Shown here piece by piece: positions 18,478 to 30,248 of a stretch of 64,000 bases of DNA. Positions within the stretch are counted from its first letter, which is position 1. Every line of letters starts with the position of its first letter. The notes beneath the pieces are model-generated. The model was not told the origin of the DNA and ran no database searches. It worked only from the letters and a program-made list of their open reading frames with translations. Origin of the DNA: Dactylis glomerata (Eukaryota; Streptophyta; Magnoliopsida; Poales; Poaceae). Both the position numbers and the translations under genes were made by a program. The stretch spans positions 806,001 to 870,000 of the forward strand of contig QXEO01001137.1 of NCBI GenBank assembly GCA_007115705.1, read 5' to 3'.

Positions 18478-19676
18478 ATGGAGAAGAATGAGATACCCAT
18501 TGTTGGCGCTTCTGACGTAGCCGCCGGCGCATTGGCCGCTGCCCCCGTCCAGGACCCCGTCGCTGCTTCGAACGTAGCCGCCGGCGCATCAGCCGCCGGC
18601 GCATCGGCCACCGCCCCCGTCCAGGCCCCCATCGCTGCTTCCGACGTAGCCATCAGCTCATCAGCCGCCGGCGCATCGGCCGCCGCCCCCATCCAGGATC
18701 CCGTCCAGGCCCCCGTCCAGTTCCCCGTCGATTGGGATCCGTACGAACAAGAGCCGTACGTCGTCCCGGAGAACCCCTACGACACCAGCATCATCGACAA
18801 CGAGGAGGTAACCCATTGTTCCCTTGTTCTAATCCCATTTCAATCCTTTTTGTGTTAGATCTTTCGTTATTAGGGTTCGTCTGTTCCTAGTTCTATCATT
18901 TTGTGTTAGATCTTGCGTTATTAGGGTTCGTCTGTTCCTAGTTCAAAATTTTTGTGTTAGATCTTGCGTTATTAGGGTTTGTCTGTTCCTAGTTCTAGAT
19001 CTTGCATGTTAGATCTAGCATTATTAGGGTTCGTCTGTTCCTAGTTCTAGATCTTGCATTATTAGTGTTTGTGATTTGCTTTTGTTTAAGATTTGGTTAA
19101 CTTATGTGAGTAATCAATCCCATCCGGTTAATTTGTGCCGATGATGATGAATATTTGGGCACAGATTGATTCAGGGTTTGGTCTGTGAACAATTGGTGTG
19201 TACAAATTTGTTGTGCATGATCTTTGGTTCACTGACCCAAATCCTGGATATAGGTGTGTCCAATGTAACTGAGGCTATCTCTTTTTTTCATGCCCATATT
19301 ATTATGCATGATCTTTTGTTCACTCTCTGTTCCATCATCGCTGCAATTGACTCTGTGTTTTTCGATCTTTGGTGCTACGTGACAGGTGCAGAGCAGCGAC
19401 GTCGACAGCGATGACGAGTCCTTCCACAACAAGACTCGTCACGTCCTCCGGAGGCTGCAGTCCAGCCATTACGATCACCACTTTGCTCGAGGCGTTTACA
19501 GGTGCCCCTTCTGCACCAGGAGGCTCCGCGCCACCGACTTCAACTGCCTGGTGAACCATGCCGAATCCATTGGCAGAGCCATCGGCGGTGCTAGAGTTGG
19601 AACGACCGTGAACGTGCATGCGTTCATGGCCAAACACAAAGCACTTGGGATTCACCTGCGCAGCCTCCAGGCTTAA
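18478..19676 (+). CDS. XS-type zinc-finger protein carried by the MULE
   Basis: Two exons, 18478-18807 and 19386-19676, join in phase to give 206 residues. The donor is GAG/GTAACC and the acceptor is GACAG; an alternative acceptor 6 bases later (GTGCAG) would remove two residues. Exon 1 encodes a low-complexity leader of Ala/Val/Pro/Gln repeats (AAPVQDPVAAS and variants), then WDPYEQEPYVVPENPYDTS. Exon 2 carries YRCPFCTRRLRATDFNCLVN, HA and a later H: a C-x2-C...H layout that fits the XS zinc finger (zf-XS) of SGS3/FDM-type RNA-silencing proteins. The XS and XH domains themselves are absent. There is no stop or frameshift, unlike the GRF gene in the same element. A TTTATAGA box lies at 18352-18359. 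Function is unknown. The family match rests on motif layout and could be a convergent CCHH finger. Confidence 0.6.
18851..19070 (+). repeat. 51-52-bp minisatellite in the intron
   Basis: Units start at 18851, 18902, 18953 and about 19006, with a fifth partial one. They are built on TGTGTTAGATCTTGCGTTAT and AGGGTTCGTCTGTTCCTAGT. The array lies in intron 1 of the XS-finger gene. Confidence 0.85.
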
Positions 19677-19804
19677 TACCATTCATGTAAAATGTAGGTT
19701 ATGTTGGATCTCGGTCGGTAGTACTGTTAATCTATGCTATGTTGGCTGTTGTATGCAGCTTATCGTCCCTATATTTTCTCTGGATTTGTGCCCTAGATTT
19801 CCTA

Positions 19805-19907
19805 CTCCCTCCGATCCATATTACTCTTTGCTAATGTGGTTGTATCTAAACAAATTTTAGTGGTTGATACATCTGTATTAGTGAAGAGTAATATGGATCG
19901 GAGAGAG
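19805..19907. mobile_element. Stowaway MITE
   Basis: 103 bp, ends CTCCCTCCGATCCATATTAC and its inverse (one difference), flanked by TA on both sides. It sits about 130 bases after the XS-finger gene stop codon. Confidence 0.9.
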
Positions 19908-20219
19908 TACCTGATTGGGTAAAAATGAAGGAATAAAGAAATGAATGGCGTTAAAAAATAGAAGGAGAAGCTGCTCTAGATTTGCTACCAATTTGGGCAA
20001 TCAAGAATGAATGAGATCGAGCGAGAGAGAGGAAAAATGTGCATTGAAAACTGCTAATCTGGGCGAAAGAGACAGAAACCACTCGTGCCCACGTCCCGGA
20101 CCCACACGGCTCCACACGCTATGGCCCCACATGCTACGGCCCCAGCTCCGCTCGTATTACCAAACACGGTCTCGTCCTGTCCCACGCGGTCCCTTTCTAC
20201 CAGCTCCACACGACGCGGC

Positions 20220-20379
20220 CCCACTCGTCAGCACGGAACGGTCAACTAAACATGATTCCTCCCGTCCGAGCTCCTTGTGAGGGTTTCAGACAAGGGCTTG
20301 GTCAAAACTGAGGAAAAACTAAGGAGCTGGGGAAAACTGAGTACAACGAAGGACCCGAGGGCACAAAAATAGAAATCCC
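20220..20379 (-). repeat. Right TIR of the MULE
   Basis: Inverted partner of the left TIR. It is followed directly by the 9-bp duplication TAAATATTA at 20380-20388. Confidence 0.85.
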
Positions 20380-20388
20380 TAAATATTA

Positions 20389-20496
20389 ATGGTGAAAGGA
20401 AGTAATAGATACATCCATACCCTTGGCTCCATTCCACAAACCATAACATAGTGACCCACTGCATCTCTAGGCGGCTACCACTGCGTGCTGATCTTA
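20389..20496. other. Spacer between MULE and Harbinger-like unit
   Basis: The 9-bp MULE duplication ends at 20388. The spacer ends in TTA at 20494-20496, which pairs with TTA at 48224-48226. Confidence 0.5.
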
Positions 20497-20748
20497 GAGC
20501 ATCTTCAACAGCCGCGCTATATTTCGGCATGGTATACGTCGCTGCGAGCGCGCTGTAAATGTTTACCGCGCGCTATCGCGAATTTTCCCCCACCGGAGGC
20601 GCTAAACTGGAGAGAGTTCGCGAGCGCTAAAAACGTTCCTTCGCCGAACGCGCCATTATACAGCGCCACAAACACATTTCATAATTATTTTAACATTGCA
20701 AATAGATAGAAATTACACCGATACACCGCTACAATGCTAAAAACTACA

Positions 20749-21145
20749 CTACTCCTCGTCGAGAGAGTCCCAGAAGCTAGAGGACAGGGTCATCAACGAC
20801 ACCGGAGTGGACGACCAGTCGAAGGAAGAGGAAGACGACACAACGATCATCGACGGGCTGGTGCTGTTTTTCTTCTCCTCCTTCTTCCTTGCCGCCTTCC
20901 TCGCGGCCTTCTCCTCCCTCTCCTTCTTCCTCGCTGCCGATTTCACCCGGCGCTCCTCGCGGTGGGCCTTCTTCGCCGCCTTCAACCCGCCTTCTCCTCG
21001 GCCTTCTCGGCGTAGAAGGCCTCCATCACGGCGACGTCCTCTGGGAATTGCTCGCGCCACTCGAGACAGACGCGCTCGTCGCGCTCCGCGATGACGGGCC
21101 GCTGCTCGAGCTCCCGCTGGCGCTGGCGCTGCTCGCGCGTGACGG
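20749..21145 (-). pseudogene. AP2/ERF-like gene, 3' part
   Basis: Continuing from the GACGG duplication (21141-21145), the frame reads TREQRQRQRELEQRPVIAE, EWREQFPEDVAVMEAFYAEK and then breaks near 20985. A second frame completes a Lys/Arg/Ala-rich helix and an acidic Ser-rich tail ending WDSLDEE. The phase across the duplication matches the 5' part at 47651-47901, so both pieces are one interrupted gene. Besides the insertion it carries its own frameshift. Confidence 0.65.
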
Positions 21146-21707
21146 TGATGCGGCACGGTTGATGATGTAAATCACCGTCCAGTTGGGAACCCCAAGAGGA
21201 AGGTATGATGAGCACAGCAGCAAGCTTTTCCCTCGGTAAGAAACCAAGGTTTATCGTATCCAGAAAAAAGCCAAACTCCAGAAGGTGATGCTCGCTAGCT
21301 TCGCGACAGCTCCGGACAATTTATAAGGCGCCTCATCCAGTGCTTTGCTTTGCCAGCTGCAACGCGAAACCTGCACACAACACAACCAAATACTTTGCTC
21401 CCAACTTACGATGAGGTTGTCAATCTCACCGGTTTGCTGTAAACAAAGGAATGAGCGTATCGAGTGGAAAGCAATAGTAGTATGCGCGAAAGTAAACAGT
21501 GCGAGTAAAGTAAATATGTGATAGCAATATAAAGGAAATAGGACCGGGGTCCACAGTTCACTAGTGGTGTCTCTCCATAAGATAAATAACAACATGCTGG
21601 GTAAACAAATTACAGTTGGGCAATTGATAGAATAAAGATAACGTGCATATGTCGAGAGGATCACTATGAGATTTACTCTGGGCATTACAACAAGATACAT
21701 AGACCGC

Positions 21708-23370
21708 TGATTGCTGGGATGATGGCGCCAAGAGTTGGTGCCTAGTTGAATGTCCAGCCCATTGGGAACCCCAAGAGGAAGGTGTGATGAATATAGCAGC
21801 AAGATTTTCCCTCAGTTAAGAAACCAAGGTTTATCGTTCTTGGAGAGGAGAGACAAACGACTGAAGGTGATGCTTGCTTGTTTGCGACAGCTTCGGACAA
21901 TTTATATATGGCGCCTCGTCCAAGCTTTGCTTACTAGCTGCAACGCGGAACCTGCACACACACAACTAAGTACTTTGTTCCCAACTTACGATGAGGTTGT
22001 CAATCTCACCGGTTTGCTTGAAACAAAGGTTATGAGTGTATCGAGTGGAAAACAGTAAAAGTATGCGAGTAAAGTAAACAGTGCGAGTAAAGTAAACAGG
22101 TGATAGCAATATGATGGAAATAGGACCGGGGTCCACAGTTCGTAGTGGTGTCTCTCCATAGGATAAATAACACATGCTGGGTAAACAAATTACAGTTGGG
22201 CAATTGATAGAATAAAGATAAACGTGATATGTCAAGAAGATCACTATGAGATTTACTCTGGGCATTACAACAAAATACATAGACCGCCATCCAACTGCAT
22301 CTATGACTAATAATCCACTTGTGGCGAATCAATCCGAGAACTCCACAAGTATTAAGTTGCGAACAACAGATAATTGCATTAAGCAAAGTGTGTAATGTAA
22401 ACAAAGCATATGACCTTGAGCATATGAATGTTGTTTTCTCCCTAGTAGCAACAGCATATCTACAACCTTAGAGGTTTCTGTCACTCCCCCAGGTTAAATA
22501 GAGGCATGGACCCACTATCGAGCATAAATACCCCCTCTTGGAGTCACTAGCAACTACTCGGCCAAGATAGCTACTAACAACGGAGAGCATGCAAGATCAT
22601 AAACAACATAGAGATAACAAAAGATAATATTCAGTACAGCAACTTAATCATAAACACCAATATTTATCGGATCCCAACAAACCAAACATGTAGAATTACA
22701 TAACGGTGATCTCAATCATGTAGGGCAGCTTATGAGATCTAAACATGAAGCACATGGTGGAGAATACAACCATCTAGCTACTGCTATGGACCCATAGTCC
22801 AAGGTAGACTACTCACTCATCGCTCCGGAGGCAAGCATGGCGATGAAGAAGACCTCCGGTGGTGATTCCCCTCTCCGGCAGGGTGCCGGGAAGAGCTTCT
22901 GGACCCTCCCGATCTTCGAGTCGACGGCGGCGGCGGATCGCGATGTGTTCTGGAAAATTGATCGGGTCCTTAGGTTTTTCCCGTCGGGGGGTCTTTATAG
23001 GCGAAGGGGCGATGTCAGAGGAGGAGCCAGGCTCCCTCATGCCAAGGTGGCGCGGCCCAGGGCCTGGCCGCGCCAGCCCTATGTGTGGGGCCCTGGTTGC
23101 CCCCCTCCTACTATCCTTCGGATCTCTGGAAGCTTCCGGGTAAAATAAGACTTCAGGAACTTGTTTCGTCCAATTCCGAGAATATTTCCTGTGTATCACT
23201 TCTGAAACACAAAAACATCAGAAAACAGGGAACTAACACTGTGGCAACTCGTTAATAGGTTAGTTCCGGAAAATGCATAAAAGTGCCACGAAGTGTAACG
23301 AAACAGTAGACAAATGGTGTAAAAACAAGCATGGAGCATCAAAGATTATAGATACGTTGAAGACGTATCA
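21708..23370 (-). repeat. 3' LTR of element A
   Basis: 1663 bp. It is preceded on the minus strand by the purine-rich GAGTTAAGCTTGGGGATGCT. It contains CCTATAAAGACCCCCCGACG, the family's TATA region. Confidence 0.9.
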
Positions 23371-26305
23371 AGCATCCCCAAGCTTAACTCCTGCTCGTCC
23401 TCGAGTAGGTAAGTGATAACAAAAGAATAATTTTTGAGGTGACATGCACCTACACAATCTTGATCATATATGTAAGCATTTGTGAGCTGGGATCATAAGA
23501 ACTTAAAACATGGGCATGAAAGATATAATCTTGACAATAAGAACTTAGCAACCATGTTGTAAACATGCAAATGAACACAAACAAAAGATCATGAAAATGA
23601 AACAATGAAAGTCAAACGTGTGTTCAAATCATAAGGAAAAACATACAAATGGTTTTCAGCTTGTCCTTCAAAGAGAGCAAAACATAAATGCATAGGACAC
23701 CTTCAAGTTTAAGAGGGCGACTAGATACAAATAATTTGAGAACAAGTGAAACCAACAATATGAATCAATCAATGAACTTTGGGACAATGCATATTACACT
23801 AAGAATGACAACTATGCTCTCTTAATGGTGCATAAAGAAAGAAGGTGGTGACTCAACATAAAAGTAGAAGAAAGGCCCTTCGCAGAGGGAAACAGTGATT
23901 GCAAGTTTTATAACCTTCAAAAATTATGGTACTTACCGGCTTTGAGCTCTCATTGCCCCCATCATAAGCGTCTTGAATGGTTAAAGTTAATGCGAGAACA
24001 ATTATGATGCATATGCTTGACAAATCATAAGTTGAAAACCTCGTGCCCCGTGAATACGAGTACCCAAACCTCATGCTACTTTACTTAGAGTCCCAAGCAA
24101 GGCTCTTGTCATTGTAAGTATATGCATATCATTGAGAACCGCCAATGGGGTACCTCCGTGCCCGATGACATGGAACAAGCCCACACCAAAATGACAGGAC
24201 AAGCAGACAATGGACACCTTGACATCTCTTTTATTTGCCATTTGTTTAGCTTTTTATTGTGAGATGCGTCGTCGAATGTTCACCATGGGTATGCTGCAAA
24301 TTTCCACCATGAATTATGCATAGCTTAGATTAGCGGCCCGGCGTTTCCCTAACACATATACAAACTCCATGATCCCCACAAGATTCCCAATTCATTTCAC
24401 ACCGCGAGCATCCATAAACAAAAGATCACGATATCAACTCAATTAAGAAGTGCAATGTTGAAATCTTGCCCATGACTGCATGGCTGGGCTAGTCTCCAAC
24501 TTACAACTTGCAAGCATAACAACTCAACATAAGAGACCACAATGTCAATTTTTTTAAGAACAGGAAAAAGTAAAGTGTGCCTTCCAGTTCGTGAGAGCTT
24601 TACTTACCGAATTTCGCATAACACTGGTAAGAGTTTAATTTGAAGAGAAAATAAAAGCAAGTCAAATTTACTTGGAATAGCAAATTGCTAGTAGGTATGT
24701 ATGGTGGATACTTTGGAAAACTTTGGCTTTTAGGAGTTGGATGCACGAGTAGAGCTCATACTTAGTACAAGGCGAGGGCTAGCAAAAGACTAGGAGCGAC
24801 CAACTAAGAGAGCAATAATGGCCATAATCATGCAAAGTGACAAAGCGACATTAAAAGAAGCATAAGATGGCATCAAAAGTCAAAAACTAAATGATCATAG
24901 AGGCTATTGGCGACTTTGTAAGAGTCTAACATGTGTGAGCATGCGCCAAGTCAACCCAAATAAAGCATCAAGGAGAAAACCAAAATAATGCTTCCATACA
25001 ATAAAAACAACGCATTATTTTTTCAAAGGCTCATTAAGCAATCTCAGTTATTTGAGACAAGTCATGCTACAGCAAAACCACTAAGAATACTATCAAAAAG
25101 ACATCAAGCATGACATGAAAAAGCCTAAGCCGCAGTCTACACAAGCTCCTTCTTGTACCACCTTTTTGCGCAAAGCTTTTTCTCTTTTCCAACACCATTT
25201 GAAATTTTAAAGACACCTCTTTTGATGAAAACCAATAAAGATCAGAGGCAGAAATACACCTTGATGAAAAGATATGGCAAGGTCTGAACGCAAATCAAGG
25301 CGAAAACAAAAACCAAAAGCAGTAGCAGAAAAAGAACACCCGGTGAAATTGTAAGAATGAAAAACGGAGTGTTCTTTGCAAATGAAAAGGAGTACATCTC
25401 CTCCAAAGGAAATTTGTTGGGGTCCAACCATTTATTGCAGCAAACAAACAAACTAAACCAACTAAGAAAACTAAAACAACTGACGCTCCAAGAAAAACAT
25501 ATAGTGCATGAAGCAATAAAAATATAGTGTTTTGAAAGGTGACCTGATTTTTGCCGATGAAGAAGGGTTGCCTCGGGGGCATCCCCAAGCTTTGACGCTT
25601 GTACTTCTTGGATATTTATTGGGGTGATGCATGGGCATCCCCAAGCTTGAGCATTTGTCCATTCTTCAACTCATCTCATCATTCTCCAATCCCTACACTT
25701 GAAAACTTCCTTCATACAAAACTAAACACAATTCTATTAGCAACATTAGTGCAAGCATAACATATAATCAATCCTATTTTTGCTTCAGGTTTCAACTCAA
25801 AACCACCACATATATAGCAAATACTACTGTAGCAACTTCTCCAAAAGTTCCATGATCAAAAGAACTCAAAAGAAAGCGATAAAGTGGCAAACACAAATAT
25901 TGGCAGAAATCTGTCAAAACTGAACAGCTGACAAAGGTCGAATTTTTGAGGGGTTTTCCGTTGCTCAAATCAAAAAGTGTTCAACTAACAAAAGTTTGGA
26001 TATAACCTGGGGCATATGCACAAGAAATCGCAGGTTCAAAAGATATACAGATAATTTATACGAATTTTTACGGTGCAGCACCGAAAACAGTTTCAGGACA
26101 GCAACATCTCCAAATCTTTACCTCACTCGAATTAGAGGCTTCTCTTGGCACAAAAACGAAATAAACAAGATAAGGAGCGGTCATTACAGTAGTAATGACT
26201 TCCAAGACTCAAATAAAAGAAAAAGTACTGAAAGTAAAAACATTGGGTTATCTCCCAAGAGTGCTTTTCTTTAATGCCTTTGAGCTAGGCGCAGAAAATT
26301 GCGAA
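23371..26305 (-). other. Non-coding internal region of element A
   Basis: No ORF with a recognisable domain. It is homologous to 42507-45439 in element B and 60894-62541 in element D, so it is a family trait and not local decay. Confidence 0.7.
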
Positions 26306-27868
26306 TCAAGTAATATCAAGTGATGAAGCATCAAGCTCATAATTTGCTCTAAGAATAGAGTCAAAAAGTAATTTCTTTCTTTTTCTAGGGAAGTGTTTCA
26401 TACATTTCTTTAGTGGGAATTGATATTTGATAGTGCCTTCCCTCATATCAATGATAGCATCTACAGTTCGAAGAAAGGGTCTTCCCAAAATAATAGGACA
26501 TGAAGCATGGCATTCAACGTCCATTACAAGAAAATCAACGGGAACAAGGTTATTGTTAACCACAATAAGAACATCATTAATCCTTCCCAAAGGTTTCTTC
26601 TTAGCAACATCATTAGAGGTAGTAATGGTACATACCTTCATCTCTCTAGCCATCTCATCTTCTCTTTCCCACCTGGCATGCAATTCCGCTAACAATCTAA
26701 TATTTTCATCAATTCCAACTTGAATAGCATTAGCAGTAGCAAAAACATTGTTATCTTTCACATCATTAGGCAACACTTTTAATTTCAAAAGTTCAACATC
26801 ATGAGCAAGGCTATCAACTTTAGAAGCAAGAATATCAATTTTGCCTAACTTTTCCTCAACAGACTTGTTAAAAGCAGTTTGCTTACCGATGAAGTCCTTG
26901 AGCATTACCTCAAGCTCGGAGGGCACGGCCCTAGTGTTGTTGTAGGAATTACCATAACCATTACCATTGGTAGAAGGATACGACCTATAATTGTTACTAG
27001 CAAAATTGTTCCTATAAGCATTGTTGTTAAAATTATTATTTCTAATCAAATTCACATCAACATGCTCTTCTTGAGCAACCAGAGAGGCCAAAGGAACATT
27101 ATTAGGATCAACATTAGTCCTATCATTAGCAAGCATAGCCATAATGGTATCAATCTTATCATTCAAGGAAGAGGTTTCCTCAACAGAATTTACCTTCTTA
27201 CCTTGTGGAGCTCTCTCGGTGTGCCATTCAGAATAATTTACCATCATGTTGTCAAGTAGCTTTGTTGCGGCGCCCAAGGTAAGGGACATAAAAGTGCCTC
27301 CAGCAGCTGAATCAAGTAGGTTCCTTGAAGAAAAATTCAGTCCTGCATAAAAAGTTTGGACAATCATCCAAGTAGTCAGTCCATGAGTGGGGCAATTCTT
27401 TATCATAGATTTCATCCTTTCCCAAGCTTGAGCAACATGTTCATTATCAAACTGAGTAAACTTCATAATATTGCTATGCAGAGATATAATCTTAGCAGGA
27501 GGATAGTATCTACCAATAAAAGCATCCTTACACTTAGCCCATGAATCAATACTATTCTTAGTCAAAGACAGCAACCAATCTTTAGCTTTTCCTCTCAAAG
27601 AAAAAGGAAACAACTTGAGCTTAATAATATCACTTTCTACATCCTTATATTTCTGCATCTCACATAGCTCAACAAAATTGTTGAGATGAGCTACAACATC
27701 TTCAGTACTAGCACCAGAAAATTGCTCTTTCATAACAAGGTTCAACAAAGCAGGCTTAATCTCATAAAAGTTTGTAGCAGGAGCAGGTGGCTTAATAGGA
27801 GTGCAGATAAAATCACTATTGTTTGTGTTAGTAAAGTCACACAACTTGGTGTTTTCAGGATTGGCCAT
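26306..27868 (-). CDS. Gag-like protein of element A, internally deleted
   Basis: The frame from ATG 27868 gives 520 residues (MANPENTKLCDFTNTNNSDF). About 55-190 is the retrotransposon gag capsid region (EQFSGASTEDVVAHLNNFVE, KAKDWLLSLTKNSIDSW). It is followed by an Asn-rich linker (FNNNAYRNNFASNNYR) and a helical segment (DILASKVDSLAHDVELLKLK). The C-terminus retains the end of the aspartic protease fold (PIILGRPFLRTVDAIIDM). Compared with element B it lacks 163 codons, including the protease active site; the junction is at the short repeat GATGTTG (26605-26611). The frame stays open, so a shortened fusion could be made, but with no protease activity. Confidence 0.75.
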   Translation of the reverse strand: MANPENTKLCDFTNTNNSDFICTPIKPPAPATNFYEIKPALLNLVMKEQFSGASTEDVVAHLNNFVELCEMQKYKDVESDIIKLKLFPFSLRGKAKDWLLSLTKNSIDSWAKCKDAFIGRYYPPAKIISLHSNIMKFTQFDNEHVAQAWERMKSMIKNCPTHGLTTWMIVQTFYAGLNFSSRNLLDSAAGGTFMSLTLGAATKLLDNMMVNYSEWHTERAPQGKKVNSVEETSSLNDKIDTIMAMLANDRTNVDPNNVPLASLVAQEEHVDVNLIRNNNFNNNAYRNNFASNNYRSYPSTNGNGYGNSYNNTRAVPSELEVMLKDFIGKQTAFNKSVEEKLGKIDILASKVDSLAHDVELLKLKVLPNDVKDNNVFATANAIQVGIDENIRLLAELHARWEREDEMAREMKVCTITTSNDVAKKKPLGRINDVLIVVNNNLVPVDFLVMDVECHASCPIILGRPFLRTVDAIIDMREGTIKYQFPLKKCMKHFPRKRKKLLFDSILRANYELDASSLDIT

Positions 27869-28036
27869 TTTAGCAAAACGAAAGTAAACAAGTAAAAACA
27901 ACTACCAAGGATTCTAATTTTTTTGGGTTTTTGATATAAAACGATGCAGGTAAAATAAATAAAGTAAACCAAAACAATAAAACAAAGTAAAGGATGTGTG
28001 CGCGAAAACTGCCCTCGCAGAAGTCTTCTACTTCCT

Positions 28037-28055
28037 CCCCGGCAACAGCACCAGA
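28037..28055 (-). other. Primer-binding site, element A
   Basis: TGGTGCTGTTGCCGGGGAG, ten bases inside the LTR, is the tRNA-Asp-type site TGGCGCCGTTGCCGGGG with two substitutions. Confidence 0.6.
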
Positions 28056-28063
28056 AAAGAGCT

Positions 28064-29727
28064 TGATTGCTGGGATGATGGCGCCAAGAGTTGGTGCCTA
28101 GTTGAATGTCCAGCCCGTTGGGAACCCCAAGAGGAAGGTGTGATGAATACAGCAGCAAGATTTTCCCTCAGTTAAGAAACCACGGTTTATCGTTCTTGGA
28201 GAGGAGAGACAAACGACTGAAAGTGATGCTTGCTAGTTTGCGACAGCTTCGAATAATTTATATATGGCGCCTCGTCCAAGCTTTGCTTACTAGCTGCAAC
28301 GTGGAACCTGCACACACACAACCAAGTACTTTGTTTCCAACTTACGATGAGGTTGTCAATCTCACCGGTTTACTTGAAACAAAGGTTATGAGTGTATCGA
28401 GTGGAAAACAGTAAAAGTATGCGAGTAAAGTAAACAGTGCGAGTAAAGTAAACAGGTGATAACAATATGATGGAAATAGGACCGGGGTCCACAGTTCACT
28501 AGTGGTGTCTCTCCATAGGATAAATAACACATGCTGGGTAAACAAATTACAGTTGGGCAATTGATAGAATAAAGATAAACGTGATATGTCAAGAAGATCA
28601 CTATGAGATTTACTCTGGGCATTACAACAAAATACATAGAGCGCCATCCAACTGCATCTATGACTAATAATCCACTTGTGGCGAATCAATCTGAGAACTC
28701 CACAAGTATTAAGTTGCGAACAATAGATAATTGCATTAAGCAAAGTGTGTAATGTGAACAAAGCATATGACCTTGAGCATATGAATGTTGTTTTCTCCCT
28801 AGTAGCAACATCACATCTACAAGCTTAGAGGTTTCTGTCACTCCCCCAGGTTAAATAGAGGCATGAATCCACTATTGAGCATAAATACCCTCTCTTGGAG
28901 TCACTAGCAACTACTCGGCCAAGATAGCTACTAACAACGGAGAGCATGCAAGATCATAAACAACATAGAGATAACAAAAGATAATATTCAGTACAACAAC
29001 TTAATCATAAACACCAATATTCATCGGATCCCAACAAACCAAACATGTAGAATTACATAACGGTGATCTCAATCATGTAGGGCAGCTCATGAGATCTAAA
29101 CATGAAGCACATGGTGGAGAAGACAACCATCTAGCTACTGCTATGGACCCATAGTCCAAGGTAGACTACTCACTCATCGCTCCGGAGGCAAGCATGGCGA
29201 TGAAGAAGACCTCCGGTGGCGATTCCCCTCTCCGGCAGGGTGCCGGGAAGAGCTTCTGGACCCTCCCGATCTTTGGGTCGACGACGGCGGTGGATCATGA
29301 TGTGTTCTGGAAAATTGATCGGGTCCTTAGGTTTTTTCCGTCGGGGGGTCTTTATAGGCGAAGGGGCGATGTCAGAGGAGGAGCCAGGCTCCCTCACGCC
29401 AGGGTGGCGCGGCCCAGGGCCTGGCCGCGCCAGCCCTGTGTGTGGGGCCCTGGTGGCCCCCCTCCTACTCTCCTTCGGATCTCTGGAAGCTTCCGGGTAA
29501 AATAAGACTTCAGGAACTTGTTTCGTCCAATTCCGAGAATATTTCCTGTGTATCACTTCTGAAACACAAAAACAGCAGAAAACAGGGAACTGGCACTGTG
29601 GCAACTCGTTAATAGGTTAGTTCCGGAAAATGCATAAAAGTGCCACGAAGTGTAACGAAACAGTAGGCAAATGGTGTAAAAACAAGCATGGAGCATCAAA
29701 AATTATAGATACGTTGGAGACGTATCA
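28064..29727 (-). repeat. 5' LTR of element A
   Basis: 1664 bp, begins TGATACGTCTCCAACGTATC and ends CCCAGCAATCA on the minus strand. Confidence 0.9.
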
Positions 29728-30248
29728 ACCGCCATCCAACTGCATCTATGACTAATAATCCACTCGCGGGGAATCAATCTGAGAACCCCACAAGTATTAA
29801 GTTGCGAACAAAAGATAACTGTATTAAGCAAAGTGTGTAATGTAAACAAAGCATATGTCCTTGGACATAAGAATGTTGTTTTCTCCCTAGTGGCAACAAC
29901 ACATCTACAACCTTAGAGGTTTCTTCCCCCAGATTAAATAGAGGCATGAACCCAACTATCGAGCATAAATACCCCCTCTTGGAGTCACTAGTATCTACTC
30001 GGCCAAGATAGCTACTAACAACGGAGAGCATGCAAGATCATAAACAACATAGAGATAACATAAGATAATATTCAGCACATCAACTCAATCATAACACCAA
30101 TATTCATCGGATCCCAACAAACACAACATGTAGAATTACATAACGGTGATCTCGATCATGTAAGGCAGCTCACGAGATCTAAACATGAAGCACATGGTGG
30201 AGAAGATAACCATCTAGCTACTGCTATGGACCCATAGTCCAAGGTAGA

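Larger units (their letters stand above)
6338..20379. mobile_element. Gene-carrying Mutator-like element (MULE)
   Basis: Both ends read GGGATTTCTATTTT(C/T)GTGCC inward, in opposite orientation, and stay alignable for roughly 150 bases (6338-about 6500; about 20220-20379). The flanks are a perfect 9-bp repeat TAAATATTA (6329-6337 and 20380-20388), the signature of Mutator-type insertion. Subtracting the nested 9-kb retrotransposon leaves about 5 kb of MULE. It contains a decayed GRF-zinc-finger gene, a 159-bp tandem array, a hairpin, repeated subterminal motifs, an XS-zinc-finger gene and a Stowaway MITE. No MURA-type transposase is seen, so movement would have depended on a partner. Confidence 0.85.
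21708..29727 (-). mobile_element. Athila-like gag-only element A
   Basis: Two LTRs of about 1.66 kb (21708-23370 and 28064-29727) are flanked by ACCGC (21703-21707 and 29728-29732). The primer site is at 28037-28055. One gag-type ORF occupies 26306-27868; the following 2.9 kb (23371-26305) has no ORF with a recognisable domain. There is no reverse transcriptase or integrase, so the element is non-autonomous. It is inserted in the solo LTR of the same family. Confidence 0.85.

Noticed and set aside
22813..23199. ORFs in LTRs reading LLYPEASRDPK...PGPRH or the reverse
   Set aside because: They recur in every LTR copy (22.8, 29.2, 30.4, 45.7, 47.1, 58.5 kb) in varying frames and overlap the LTR promoter; they are not genes.
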